The notes: generated by a model from the letters alone, not told the origin. Shown: positions 9,331 to 20,559, numbered from the stretch's first letter. The stretch: DNA of 64,000 nucleotides from Schistocerca nitens (GCF_023898315.1 NC_064619.1:507194594-507258593); one strand, 5' to 3'. A program made the numbers and translations.

Positions 9331-10722
9331 TTTATGTTGGGTGTCCGACCTGCGTCAGACAAGAACGTTATTTATGCATGTTATCCTACTTTCCCATGTA
9401 TGTGTACTGCGTTTCATGTCGTCCATCGTTGCCCGTGATTATTCCTATCAAAGAACATCTCTGTTCCTTAGAAGCACACGTGCCGTAGAGCGTTCCAAAT
9501 TAAAGTGATACTCCTTTTACCCAAATGTATTAACAGGAACACTGAAATACGAAGAATGACCAGTACTCTAGTAGTGAGCTGTCGATGAAAAATATAACTA
9601 TTCCTCCAAATTGATATGTTTATGTGTTTTGTGATGACCTCAGCATGATGCACAGAGTTATTTCCGAACGATTGATTATTCGCTTCTTGTATTACTTCCG
9701 GATCACTCAGAACCTTTAGCATTCCTGTGAAATGCAGGTACTTCTGTCTCACCGTATCTATGCCAGACAGGAAGAAGATCTGTACTGTTTCTTCTCAAAA
9801 ACGTGCAGCGGATGTATCTATGTCCTACAGCGTGGTGAGGTAGCGCAGTTCTATAATTGACACAATAGTTTTTCATTGCACTAAAATTAGTTATACTGGT
9901 CGTGGGCCTCAACGCTTAACTTCAGGCACGAGCAGAACATTTTCCACAAGAGCGTGAGACCAGAATTGAAGCGTTTTTCATCGAGACCACAAAAGAACCG
10001 TTAGATCGATAAACTGTAGGTGCACTGCAGCAACGCATTTCCTAGAACGTCAGTAGCGTGAGAAGTAAAAAAGCACGAATGAGCTTCAATGTGTGGAGAG
10101 AGATGTTTATCGTGTCCTATAAGCTAAAAATGTATGTAATGTGAAGTGTCGTGTCAGTTGTAAATGCGTGACAGCTAGCACTTTGTACTCTTGCTTTAAA
10201 ATAAGTCAATTTAGTTCAGCTTCTAGATGGCACTTTGGAAGTGCTGCCATTAATGCCGCAACTTCCTTTAACACTGGAAAAAAAATTCGGAAGCGTAGAT
10301 TGTCCGAAAACTCACGTTTATTATTGTTTCAGAGTCAGTATTTAGAAGGATTTACCTCTAGAATGCGCGTGTATCCTAAAACTCAGTTGTTGATCAGAAA
10401 TGCAGTATACGAGAACGTCAGTACTGCAGTGTACTAGAGAATAGAACTGCGTCAATCACTATGACACTACTTCATCCACATTTAGGAATGATCTCCACCA
10501 TCCTCAATTGTGTCTCGAAAGTATTTACCGAATCATTGTTATCAGATGGAAGCTTCTTTGTGAGACGAGATGAATTCGAACTTGGAGATTGCTTGTGTCG
10601 TCTTTGACGAACGCACTCCGGTTGGGTGCCCTAAGGGTGTGAAAAATGACGGTGAACCTGGTTATTTGCTCTGCTACCATAAATCTCTTCACTTGAAGGG
10701 ATAAGAAACTCTGCATACCACA
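9331..10722. other. Unassigned DNA
   Basis: No repeat or coding frame recognised. The first 150 bases may still be the 3' end of the family C transposon. Confidence 0.4.
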
Positions 10723-10937
10723 AAAAAAAATGGTTCAAATGGCTCTGAGCACTATGGGACTTAACTGCTGAGGTCATCAGTCCCCTAGAACTTAGAACTA
10801 CTTAAACCTAATTAACCTAAGGACATCACACACAGCCATGCCCGAGGCAGGATTCGAACCTGCGACGGTAGCGGTCGCGCGGTCCCAGACTGGAGCGCCT
10901 AGAACCGCTCGGCCACTCCGGCCGGCTGCATACCACA
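10711..10937 (-). repeat. SINE-A copy 3 with 12-bp target-site duplication
   Basis: A well-preserved copy (SINE 10723-10925) that begins on the plus strand with A9 then tggttcaaatggctctgagcac and ends ctccggccgg. It is bounded by a perfect repeat of ctgcataccaca (10711-10722 and 10926-10937). The A-run marks the 3' end of the SINE on the minus strand. Confidence 0.95.
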
Positions 10938-11849
10938 TATTCACTTTTCCACACAGCTACTTTCACTCCTATTCAGATCAGCTGTCAGGTTTGAATGTTA
11001 CTTACATGGTACTCAGTTTTCAGTAACGAACAACAAACCCTGCACTCGGCTGGTGTTCCATTCAGCGTCTTCTCTTGTATCACGCGAGAGCGAAATTATT
11101 ATTTTTTCGGTTGTTTCAGATTTCCAGAGCGTAATTGCACTGTTTAATTAAATGCTTTTACCTGTACGCTAGCAATGCGTGAAATGCGAATTATTTTGCT
11201 GCAGAGGATTCAAATTGCTTTTTTACGTTCTTACGACTCACGTAACGATATTTTAAAGCCTTTGGGAAGGCTTTTTATTTAATTTTTTTAATGTAACTCG
11301 GAACGGGGACACTGACACGCTACATGCTGACCGACAAAGCCTGTACATAAATTCAAACGCCACAGTATCGAAATAAATGTTAAATAAAGAGAACCTAAAT
11401 CGGGCAATGGAAAGTATTAGCGTGAGGTGCTTGGAAATACTAAATTGTTTTCCTGCACTGAAGCCGGTGCATTCAGTTCTTTCTGAGGAATAATCCTACT
11501 ATAAAAACCCTTTTTATTCTTTCGAACAGTTGATTCTACAAGTTATTGTACATAGTAAATCGGACGTTGAGCGACTTGGTATAGCGGCCACTCGTACGAT
11601 ACTGATATATGTTTGGAGTTGTCAGAATACCTAAAATGTGTCTTTTAACAAATTTGTGTAACACGATTCTGCAGAAGCTTAAATATGACAAATTTTAGTC
11701 TTTCTTACTAGATAAGAAAGACTTATATTTGAGTACTGTTAAGTGGGGATCTACGTAAAAGTTTGCATTTTAAATACGTATACTCACTGTTCCTGTCACT
11801 TTAATATGACCACTTGTCAAAAGCCTGAATAATCACCTTTTATTGTACT
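10938..11849. other. Unassigned AT-rich DNA
   Basis: No coding frame over 60 codons after 11026 and no recognised repeat. Confidence 0.4.
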
Positions 11850-12850
11850 AATTGCAGGCATACTTGCAGGAAAATAGTCAGTGAGGCTTTAAAAAGTACC
11901 GACAGGGATGTGGAGCCATACCAACTGAAGTGCCGTCACCAGTTGCGTTACAGTGCGCGGTTGAAAATCCATGCTGAGAATAGCTCGACCAAGGTGGTCC
12001 AACAGATTCACGATTGGTTTCAAATTCGGGAAATATGGTAGACGGGAGAGTACGGTTATCTCATCCTGGTGTTATCAGAAGCACGTATGCACACTACAAG
12101 ATGTGTGAGACATTGCTTGTTATGCTGGAGCCGCGCGGTCTTGGGCGTCTTGTCACGGTCCATGCGGCTCCACCCGTTGGAGGTTCGAGTCCTCCCTCGG
12201 GCATGGATCTGTGTGTTGTCCTTAGAGTAAATTAGCTTAAGTTAAATTAAGTAGTTAGGGACCGATGACCTCAGCAGTTTGGTCTCATAAGACCGTACCA
12301 CAAATTTTCAAAATGTTATGCTGGGAGATGCCATTGTGCCGAGGAGAAACAAACTGCATGTAGAAGTGGACATGGTTACCAAGGACAGACGCACAGTTTT
12401 GTTGATCCACTGTGCCCTCCGTACCACAAGACTCACTCCATCGGCCTGGATCCCTTCGACGATAGTTTCAGAATGTTTGCTTTCAGACGTTTCACGCTGT
12501 ACACGCCAGTGGCCATCTATACTATGGAGCACGATACGTGGTTCATCTGAAAAGACCAGCAGTCGCCACTCTGTGGACGTCCAGTTGCCATATTGGCATG
12601 AAAATTCCAACCATCGTCGCCGTTGAACAGCAGTCAGCATTGGTGTATGAACCAGCCGCCTTCTGTGGAGGCCCATACGCAGCAACTTCGCTGAATGGTC
12701 GTTGGGCCCCCTTGATTCATCTGGGTGGTCAGCTGCTCGTAAGTTGCGCGTCTATTCGCCTGTACAGTTCTCCGCGGCCATCGTTCACCCCCTACGGCCC
12801 GTGAAACACCACAGCTGCCTCGGCGCCGGTTTTGGATAGCGCCCTAGTGT
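11850..12850 (-). pseudogene. Tc1-like transposase pseudogene, family D, split by SINE-B
   Basis: On the minus strand the N-terminal region appears at 12690-12840 (a GELYRRIDAQLTSS-type HTH stretch). It is followed at 12308-12685 by RRRLVHTPMLTAVQRRRWLEF and VFSDEPRIVLHSIDG, with the first catalytic Asp. The part before the second Asp (...HVHFYMQFVSPRHNG) is reached by a frame change, and there the SINE at 12129-12313 interrupts. Beyond the SINE the C-terminal part continues at 11880-12117, where a degraded SP(N)LKPIVNLLDHLGRAI stands for the usual SPDLNPIENLWDHL. The catalytic motifs are partly lost and the frame is broken repeatedly. Confidence 0.82.
12118..12324 (+). repeat. SINE-B copy 1 with 11-bp target-site duplication
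   Basis: The SINE (12129-12313) has a tRNA-like head whose B box is ggaggttcgagtcc, followed by ctcgggcatggatctgtgtgttgtccttag and a tail gggaccgatgacctcagcagtttggtctcataag. The body resembles SINE-A but the head differs. Flanking copies of tgttatgctgg at 12118-12128 and 12314-12324 are identical and come from the interrupted family D transposon. Confidence 0.92.
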
Positions 12851-13905
12851 CGGAAGTTCCATGTGGCTTTTCGCGGATGATGCTGTAGTATACAGAGAAG
12901 TTGCAGCATTAGAAATTTGCAGCGAAATGCAGGAAGATCTGCAGCGGATAGCCACTAGGTGCAGGGAGTGCTAACTGACCCTTAACATAGACAAACGTAA
13001 TAGATTGCGAATACATAGAAAGAAGGATCCTTTATTGTATGATTATATGAAAGCGGAACAAACACTGGTAGCAGTTACTTCTGTAAAATATCGGGGAGTA
13101 TGCGTACGGAACTATTTGAAGTGGAAAGATCATATAAAATTAACTGTTGGTAAGGCGGGTACCAGGTTGAGATTCATTGGGAGAGTCCTTAGAAAATGTA
13201 GTCCATCAACAAAGGAGGTGGCTTACAAAACACTCGTTCGACTCGTACTTGAGTATTGCTCATCAGTGTGGTATCCTTACCAGGTCGGGTTGACAGAGGA
13301 GATAGAGAAGATCCAAAGAAAAGTGGCGCGTTTCGTCACAGGGTTATTTGGTAAGCGTAATGCGTTACGGAGATGTTTAGCAAACTCAAGTGGAAGACTC
13401 TGCAAGAGAGGCGCTCTGCATCGCGGTGTAGCTTGCTGTCCAGGTTTCTAGACTGTGCGTTTCTGGATGAGGTATCCAATATATTGCTTCCCCCTACTTA
13501 TACCTCCCGAGGAGATCACGAATGTAAAATTAGAGGGACTCGAGCGCGCAAAGAGGCTTCCAAATGGTTCAAATGGCTCTGAGCACTATGGGACTCAACT
13601 TCAGAGGTCATCAGTCCCCTAGAACTTGAACTACTTAAACCTAACTAACCTAAGGACATCACACACATCCATGCCCGAGGCAGGATTCGAACCTGCGACC
13701 GTAGCGGTCTCGCGGTTCCAGACTGTAGCGCCTAGAACCGCACGGCCACTTCGGCCGGAGGAGGCTTTCCGGCAGTCGTTCTTCCCGCGAACCATACGCG
13801 ACTGGAACAGGAAAGGGAGGTAATGACAGTGCCACGTATAGTGCCCTCCGCCACACACCGTTGGCTGGCTTGCGGAGTATAAATGTATATGTAGATGTAG
13901 ATTTT
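12850..13905 (+). pseudogene. Jockey/R1-like LINE reverse transcriptase, 5'-truncated, split by a SINE
   Basis: The element starts inside the RT domain at LFADDAVVYR (the catalytic FADD box, about 12862). It runs through LTLNIDK, YRGVCVRNYLKWKDHI, the thumb region LVLEYCSSVWYPYQ and IEKIQRKVARFVTG. A frameshift near 13370 moves the continuation to the frame with LKWKTLQERR and FLDEVSNILLPPTYT. A SINE at 13561-13758 splits the last codons, after which PRTIRDWN-type residues and a 3' UTR follow. The tail, gtgccctccgccacacaccgttgg ending in repeats of tgtagatg, is a familiar 3' end of insect jockey-like LINEs. The truncated start and imperfect frame make it inactive. Confidence 0.85.
13561..13758 (-). 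repeat. SINE-A copy 4 inside the LINE
   Basis: Standard SINE-A copy in minus orientation. The flanks read gaggcttc before and gaggctttcc after, an approximate 8-10 bp target-site duplication within the LINE 3' coding end. Confidence 0.92.
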
Positions 13906-13920
13906 GCCATGCGCGGTATA

Positions 13921-14826
13921 CGAGGTGCGACAATAAAGTAATGAGACTGATGTGAAAAAAAAGTTGTTTACCGTTTTAGTCAAGTTTAGTGTTGTCTCCT
14001 TCAAAGTAGTTCCCTTATGATTGCACACACTTTTTCCAGCGCTTCTGCCATTGATGGTAACATTTATGGAACTCATCTTCTGTAATATCCTCCAAGACCC
14101 TCGTCACAGCTTTTTGGACATCTTGTGTTGTTTGAAAATGGTGTCCCTTGACCGCCGTTTTGACTCTTGGAAATAGAAAAATGCCGCACGCAGCGGTATC
14201 TGGTGAATAAGGTGGCCGTGGTAGTACTGAAATTTGTTTTGAGGTTAAAAATTGCTGTACTGACAGAGCAGTATGAGATGGCGCATTATCGTGATGCAGA
14301 ATCAGAATCTTTCTCATACCGAGATCATTTCTTGATTGATGTTCAGTTCTTCTGCGATCATTTTCATGGATAACCTTCGATCAGATCGTATGAGTTCACG
14401 CACCCTGGCCAAGTTGACATCCGTCCGTGAGGTTGATGGTGGTCCACTGCGGTCGTCACCTTCAGTATTCGTTCTGCCTTCACTAAACATTTTATGCCAA
14501 CGAAAAAGTACAGCTCTTGACATAACCTCGTCTCCAAAAGCCTTCTGAAGCTTACCGTAAGTTGTCGTCACGTTTTCACCCAATTTAACGCAAAAAGAAA
14601 TGGCATACCGTTGCGCAATGTTATGCGGTTTCATTTCCTTGTCGAGAGACACAAACACGTGTTAACTTATTACAGCACAACTCACGACTGAGCAGTTGCA
14701 TCGATGTGCCGCTTGGACTAGAAGCAGCTTATAGACCAAGGTCAAAGATACTGTGCCTACGCAAGCCTGCAGGGTTGACACATCTAGCAAAGAAAATCAG
14801 TGTCAATACTTTACTGTCGCATCTCG
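13921..14826 (-). mobile_element. mariner element with a large internal deletion
   Basis: A 906-bp element with mariner-type inverted repeats: left cgaggtgcgacaataaagta, and right (reverse complement) cgagatgcgacagtaaagta. Both are bordered by TA (13919-13920 and 14827-14828). The transposase is on the minus strand. A normal mariner is about 1.3 kb, and the shortfall is explained by loss of the middle of the transposase gene. Deletion derivatives of this kind can only move if a relative supplies transposase. Confidence 0.9.
14015..14658 (-). pseudogene. mariner transposase pseudogene, middle deleted
   Basis: The N-terminal HTH region is open at 14314-14658 (AQRYAISFCVKLGE, FRWHKMFSEGR, NINQEMIS). 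The C-terminal catalytic region is open at 14015-14317 in another frame (LHHDNAPSHTAL with the second Asp). The first catalytic Asp region between them is absent; the two halves meet near 14314 at a deletion junction. The third catalytic position also looks lost: the family motif YSPDLAPCDFF is here YSPDTAACGIF, with Gly where Asp is expected. About 100-150 residues are missing relative to a full mariner protein of roughly 345. Confidence 0.88.
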
Positions 14827-14839
14827 TACATTAACCACG

Positions 14840-15105
14840 GCGTGAACAACAGTTTACAAACCTAGTTGTTTCAAAAATGCTTCCACCTTTGGCGCGAATA
14901 CCAAAATCATGTATTTTTGGACATCAGATAAATCGCTCCATTTCCGCATTACGACATCGACTGCTTTGTTATCCGCGTCCCACCCACACTCTTTACGTGT
15001 CCTCCACTGCTAGTGCTCTCATCTGCCCTCTGTGACATCGACGCCGAACTTAGGTAGTGATCACATAAATGTGACTGGACCGTGTTTTTGCCATACTTAT
15101 GGTAA
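14840..15105. repeat. Possible terminal fragment of another Tc1/mariner-type element
   Basis: The stretch ends in gtgatcacataaatgtgactggaccgtg, which looks like the terminal inverted repeat of an insect DNA transposon, preceded by cctttggcgcgaataccaaaatc. No partner repeat or coding frame is present here, so the assignment rests on recollection of similar repeats. Confidence 0.4.
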
Positions 15106-15201
15106 ACACTGCAAATAAACGTAATGTTGATCATAGCGTAGCTTACATTCCAGATAAATGAAGTGTGGTATTTGTTCTATTGGATTATTTGATTTATCCT
15201 A

Positions 15202-16623
15202 CACTCCTGGAAATGGAAAAAAGAACACATTGACACCGGTGTGTCAGACCCACCATACTTGCTCCGGACACTGCGAGAGGGCTGTACAAGCAATGATCAC
15301 ACGCACGGCACAGCGGACACACCAGGAACCGCGGTGTTGGCCGTCGAATGGCGCTAGCTGCGCAGCATTTGTGCACCGCCGCCGTCAGTGTCAGCCAGTT
15401 TGCCGTGGCATACGGAGCTCCATCGCAGTCTTTAACACTGGTAGCATGCCGCGACAGCGTGGACGTGAACCGTATGTGCAGTTGACGGACTTTGAGCGAG
15501 GGCGTATAGTGGGCATGCGGGAGGCCGGGTGGACGTACCGCCGAATTGCTCAACACGTGGGGCGTGAGGTCTCCACAGTACATCGATGTTGTCGCCAGTG
15601 GTCGGCGGAAGGTGCACGTGCCCGTCGACCTGGGACCGGACCGCAGCGACGCACGGATGCACGCCAAGACCGTAGGATCCTACGCAGTGCCGTAGGGGAC
15701 CGCACCGCCACTTCCCAGCAAATTAGGGACACTGTTGCTCCTGGGGTATCGGTGGGGACCATTCGCAACCGTCTCCATGAAGCTGGGCTACGGTCCCGCA
15801 CACCGTTAGGCCGTCTTCCGCTCACGCCCCAACATCGTGCAGCCCGCCTCCAGTGGTGTCGCGACAGGCGTGAATGGAGGGACGAATGGAGACGTGTCGT
15901 CTTCAGCGATGAGAGTCGCTTCTGCCTTGGTGCCAATGATGGTCGTATGCGTGTTTGGCGCCGTGCAGGTGAGCGCCACAATCAGGACTGCATACGACCG
16001 AGGCACAGAGGGCCAACACCCGGCATCATGGTGTGGGGAGCGATCTCCTACACTGGCCGTACACCACTGGTGATCGTCGAGGGGACACTGAATAGTGCAC
16101 GGTACATCCAAACCGTCATCGAACCCATCGTTCTACCATTCCTAGACCGGCAAGGGAACTTGCTGTTCCAACAGGACAATGCACGTCCGCATGTATCCCG
16201 TGCCACCCAACGTGCTCTAGAAGGTGTAAGTCAACTACCCTGGCCAGCAAGATCTCCGGATCTGTCCCCGATTGAGCATGTTTGGGACTGGATGAAGCGT
16301 CGTCTCACGCGGTCTGCACGTCCAGCACGAACGCTGGTCCAACTGAGGCGCCAGGTGGAAATGGCGTGGCAAGCCGTTCCACAGGACTACATCCAGCATC
16401 TCTACGATCGTCTCCATGGGAGAATAGCAGCCTGCATTGCTGCGAAAGGTGGATATACACTGTACTAGTTCCGACATTGTGCATGCTCTGTTGGCTGTGT
16501 CTATGTGCCTGTGGTTCTGTCAGTGTGATCATGTGATGTATCTGATCCCAGGAACGCGTCAATAAAGTTTCCCCTTCCTGGGACAATGAATTCACGGTGT
16601 TCTTATTTCAATTTCCAGGAGTG
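15202..16623 (+). mobile_element. Tc1-like transposon family A, copy 2 (complete, apparently intact)
   Basis: A 1422-bp element. The left terminal repeat, cactcctggaaatggaaaaa, matches the reverse complement of the right end, cactcctggaaattgaaata, with two mismatches in about 28 bases. A TA lies on each side (15200-15201 and 16624-16625). A single uninterrupted transposase gene fills 72% of it and an AATAAA at about 16560 could serve as polyadenylation signal. Near-identity to the copy at 1-898 and the unbroken frame suggest recent transposition and possibly current activity. Confidence 0.96.
15446..16468 (+). CDS. Tc1-like DDE transposase, family A, 340 residues
   Basis: The enzyme would cut and paste the surrounding transposon at TA sites in the nucleus. 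Residues 10-55 form a first helix-turn-helix (LTDFERGRIVGMREAGWTYR) and residues 75-130 a second. A basic stretch at 58-70 (RARRPGTGPQRR) resembles the GRPR/NLS region of Tc1 proteins. The catalytic residues are Asp155 (FSDESRF), Asp244 (QQDNARPH) and Glu277 (SPDLSPIEHVW). The frame is open further upstream to 15158, but that reading crosses the terminal repeat. I chose the ATG at 15446 because it gives the usual 340-residue length and an MPRQ start just before the HTH. Oddly, Asp244 and Glu277 are 32 residues apart rather than the 34 of Tc1. All key residues are present and there is no stop. Confidence 0.93.
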   Translation: MPRQRGREPYVQLTDFERGRIVGMREAGWTYRRIAQHVGREVSTVHRCCRQWSAEGARARRPGTGPQRRTDARQDRRILRSAVGDRTATSQQIRDTVAPGVSVGTIRNRLHEAGLRSRTPLGRLPLTPQHRAARLQWCRDRREWRDEWRRVVFSDESRFCLGANDGRMRVWRRAGERHNQDCIRPRHRGPTPGIMVWGAISYTGRTPLVIVEGTLNSARYIQTVIEPIVLPFLDRQGNLLFQQDNARPHVSRATQRALEGVSQLPWPARSPDLSPIEHVWDWMKRRLTRSARPARTLVQLRRQVEMAWQAVPQDYIQHLYDRLHGRIAACIAAKGGYTLY

Positions 16624-17345
16624 TATAATAAACAGGCTTAAATTTTATGCGGAGTCCCTATTCAATTCCTTCAATTAATTCTGTTATGTACCGCAGTCCA
16701 TTTTTACCATTATACAAAGCAGAGTTGTCCTCGAAATGTCAATCACTTATAAAACCGCAACATATTTGTGTTTTGGAACTGTATGCAAATTTGAACAAAA
16801 CGATACAAAATTCGTTATTACCAAAATCGACGGCAATTAGCAGAATTGTACATCATTTTTGACGACTTAACAGTTCACCATCATTTTAAAGGCGCTGCGG
16901 GTTGCTTCCTACCCATACGTTGGGGCAGCTGAATCACCCTTTGTAGACTATAGCACCAACGCTCACTAGCAACATTCTCGCCATAAATTCCTGCATAGCG
17001 CAGCATAGTACCGGCCACTGGATTACACAATTAGACAACGGAGCACGCGTTGTGTCTAGTCCCAGTTGTCGGTGGAAACCCAACTGGGTTTCTGTCTCTT
17101 CGTCAAAATTGGCACCACAACTCAAATTTCAGCCGTCCTGTTACTGGAATAGTCAGTAATGTATCGCTGCAAGTACAATGTACAGGCATGCTATGCAGCT
17201 AAAGATGGGACTTCCCTAGCAGACGGAAACAGCGCTTAGAGCGTTTTTGCGGCTCGATAGCAACTCACAGGTTGCGTGAAATTGTTCCAGGGACTTTTCT
17301 GATAGTAAGCTTTGAACACTAATGTATACAATTTATTAGTATTAT
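16624..17345. other. Unassigned DNA
   Basis: AT-rich to 16870, then mixed composition. No coding domain, SINE head or terminal repeat recognised. Confidence 0.4.
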
Positions 17346-18674
17346 ACAATACTGGAAAAAGCGGAACATCCTCAAGGACAAGAACATTTTATTGACCAGT
17401 GACAGGTAGTCGTTGTAGGAGTATATTACAACAAATTCAGACGAAATTAAATAAACATCTCATAGTACTGGCTGCCAAAATAGTCACACCTGCGATGGTG
17501 TACCATCCTCTGATTGCAGCCCAGTCGTGTATTCTCAAATGTAAATGATCAGAAAGGTGCCGAATGGCATCCTGCGGTTGACTGTCCCGGGCACCTGTCG
17601 CCTTTAGTTGCAGTTCGGCAATGGTTCTTGCAGGTCCTGCAGAACGAGAAACTTCCCGCTTCATCATGTTACAGAGGTGTTCAGTTGGCGAGAGTGGTTG
17701 TTTTACACCACAACGAACACAGCGGATTTGTGTGGAACTGCATTGTCCTACTGCAAAAGCACGTCAGATTCGCGTCGAAGAAATGACAGTAACAGGAGGA
17801 TAACAGCCTGTGCAGTGTAGTGGAACTGGTTACTTCTCTCTGTAGAAAAACCAAATGTGACCGCGAGCCATATCTGACGGACTTAAACCCCATGAAGCTT
17901 GGGAAGAGTCTTATGTGTCATGGGCGAATGCATTCGGGAACTGACAGTTCATCAGGTCAACCCCATATACGTCCGTCACTTACATACCGACAGAACGTAC
18001 TCTCACCATTGAAGACAACAGAGCGCGGTTCTACTCCACAGTCAACTCCTGCACGACACCAGATCAGCCATGCTTAGGCGGTGTCATGCTGTCAGTGGTC
18101 ACCTGGCCAGAGGCACGCCCTATCTTAATGCTGTTGCAAGAAGACGGTTCTCAATGCTCCCTGTTACGTAACAGGTGCACCATGTCCTCGAATTTCTTCT
18201 CTGGATGATGTTCGATTGGCCACCACTGCTCGCACAGTGAGTCCATCTTAGCATGCGTCTCTACTACGCGGGTATCCAAAATGTTGTCTACGTGTGTGGG
18301 AGTGTTCCACGAATCACTGTTCATCGATACACTGTGACCAACACGTGCAGCAACCAGTCGATACATCCATCCAGCTGGCCGCAATGCCACGCAGTTCATG
18401 TGGCTGAAACTGTTCAACAGGAGCACGCACTCGTCGGTGGACTCGTTTATACCCTAGAATGTATGTTGCAGACATTATACACCCCTAAAATCAGCGTACT
18501 TACTGCCTGCTGAGTCAAAACAGAGGCTGCACAGACAAGCCTCCAGAGCACCAGCTGATTGGCGATGACTGTAACAAATGAAACATTAATATTACGACCC
18601 CTCAGGGTGGACACATTATACCCTGGTACCATTGAACACAGTCCTTAAGAGTGTTGCATTCTTTTTCGGCAGTG
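17346..18674 (-). mobile_element. Tc1-like transposon family E, inactive
   Basis: The ends are imperfect inverted repeats: left caatactggaaaaagcggaac...cctcaaggac, and right (reverse complement) cactgccgaaaaagaatgc...cttaaggac. The 1329-bp length is typical of Tc1. The left side has the TA. The right flank has no obvious TA, so the exact right limit is uncertain by a few bases. Confidence 0.75.
17430..18430 (-). pseudogene. Tc1-like transposase pseudogene, family E
   Basis: Minus-strand order: HTH region near 18350-18420 (ALRPAGWMYRLVAARVGHSVSM), the TSSREEIRGHGAPV-type linker, VVFNGESTFC where the first catalytic Asp would normally be followed by ES (the Asp appears changed), YGSRSHLVFLQ, DNAVPH with the second Asp, and LSPTEHLCNMMKREVSR with the Glu. 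The stretch between the second Asp and the Glu is shortened and frame-shifted. Several stops. Sequence style (GPARTIAEL, DAIRHLSDHLH) makes it a distant relative of family A. Confidence 0.8.
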
Positions 18675-18701
18675 TTTTACAATACGTACAGAAACATTAT
18701 A

Positions 18702-20150
18702 CACTGACGGGAAAATATACATTTGCCTAGGTAACTTAATTAAGTTATTAACACTGCAAGCACGAGATAAGGCAATGTTGATGTTAAATGTTGGTACATT
18801 AATAACCTGTGTATCCGTCAGACAGTCGAATGCAAGCATGCATATGTGCATGTATTGTATTGTACAGGTGCTGGAAATCAGTTTGTGGGTTGGAATTCCA
18901 TGCCTGTTGGTTCAAATGGCTCTGAGCACTATGGGACTCAACTGCTGTGGTCATAAGTCCCCTAGAACTTAGAACTACTTAAACCTAACTAACCTAAGGA
19001 CATCACACACATCCATGCCCGAGGCAGGATTCAAACCTGCGACCGTAGCAGTCGCACGGTTCCGGACTGCGCGCCTAGAACCACGAGACCACCGCGGCCG
19101 GCTCCATACCTGTTGCACTTGGTCGATCAATACACAGGGATGGTTAATGCTGTGTGTTGATGACGCTGGAGATGTCGTCCGATGGTGTCCTATATGTACT
19201 CCATTGGAGATAGATTTGGTGATCGAGCAGGCCAAGGCAACATGTCGACGCTCCGTACAGCGCATTGGGTTAAAATATCGGTATGTGGGTGAGCCTTATC
19301 CTGTTGGAAAACAGCCCATGGGAAGCTGCTCATGAGTGGCAGCACGACAGGTCGAATCGCGGGACTGACGTAAAATTTTGCAGTCGGGGTGCGTGGTAAA
19401 ACCACGAGAATGCTCATGGCGTTATGCGAAATCGCACCATAGACGGAAACTCCGTGTGGTCCAGTGTGTTTAGCCACGCCGATAGGTTGGTCGTAGGCCC
19501 TCAACTGGACTCGTTCCAACGAACACATGGCTATCACTGGCAACGAGGCACCACCGTCTTTCAACGGAAAACACGACAGACTTCCAATGAGTTCGCGCTT
19601 GACAACACTGAAGTCGCAAATGGTTTGGGATCAGTGGAATGCACAGAATAGGGCGTCTTCCTCGGAGCTGTCGACGTAACCGATTTGTAACCGTCGTTGT
19701 GTCAGTGAGGTGTCAACTGCTGCCTAGGTTGCTGCTGCAGATGCAGTGCAATGAGCCAGAATCCTACGCCGGACACGGGTTTTTCCCTCTCGATAGTGCC
19801 ACTTCAGGAGCCCAGTATTTCTGTGACTGTACAGTTTCGAGACCACCTCTGCCAGCGAACATTACAGTGGATAAATTCCTGCGAAATCGTTCTGCAATAT
19901 CGCGTAAGGAACAACCAGCTTCTCGTTCAAACTCAATGAGGTGTCGACTGATAATGGCGTCGTTGTCGCCTTATAGGCTTCACTAACATCATATCACCAC
20001 GACAAATCTCACAGCTAATTAATGCTCACGCCCGTTACAGGGAGTATTCAAAGACGACCTGATTATCTGTATCCTCTTAGTGGCCTGCTGGCACCACTTT
20101 TATGCGACTGGCGCGAAATTTAAATAAACATCATCTTTCAATTGTAGAAA
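18702..20150 (-). mobile_element. Tc1-like transposon family F, copy 1, with SINE inside
   Basis: The left end cactgacgggaaaatatac is preceded by TA. The right end is degraded near 20150 (compare cttgcgagtttttccgacagtg closing the second copy at 32683). Read on the minus strand the transposase starts near 19990, contains FQQDKAHPHTD with the second Asp and SPNLSPMEYI near the Glu at 19190-19360, and ends ACIRLSDGYTGY before a stop near 18810. A SINE at 18910-19102 interrupts the C-terminal part, and other frameshifts are present. Confidence 0.82.
18897..19115 (-). repeat. SINE-A copy 5 with 13-bp target-site duplication
   Basis: SINE at 18910-19102. Flanks tccatgcctgttg (18897-18909) and tccatacctgttg (19103-19115) differ at one base. 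It lies within the family F transposase. Confidence 0.93.
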
Positions 20151-20259
20151 CTCGCCTACCAGATTTCGTTTATGACGCAGAATGTATTGTTGGTTTGCAA
20201 TCGTTTTTGCGTCAATGAATTTTATTTTAATGTTATTAAAGCCTCAGACACATGCAATG

Positions 20260-20473
20260 CGCTGAAGTCAAAAATGGTTCAAATGGCTGTGAGCACTATG
20301 GGACTTAACTTCTGCGGTTATCAGTCCCCTAGAACTATTTAAACCTAACTAACCTAAGGACATCACACACATCCATGCCTGAGGCAGGATTCGAACCTGC
20401 GACGTAGCGGTCGCGTGGCTCCAGACATAGCGCCTAGAACCGGTCGGCCACTCAGGCCGGCACGCTGAAGTCA
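20260..20473 (-). repeat. SINE-A copy 6 with 11-bp target-site duplication
   Basis: SINE at 20271-20462, bounded by perfect cgctgaagtca repeats at 20260-20270 and 20463-20473. Slightly shortened in the body (gaacta missing before ctatttaaacc). Confidence 0.93.
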
Positions 20474-20559
20474 GGTGACAGCAAATTACACTGGGGAGAG
20501 TGGGAGTTACTGTAATGGTAAATTTTATTTATTTAGCGTATGGCTCATAACATCACAGT

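Noticed and set aside
15158..15445. A 96-residue N-terminal extension of the family A transposase
   Set aside because: The frame begins outside the transposon and runs through the terminal repeat; no conserved motif, and the 340-residue form matches the usual Tc1 length.
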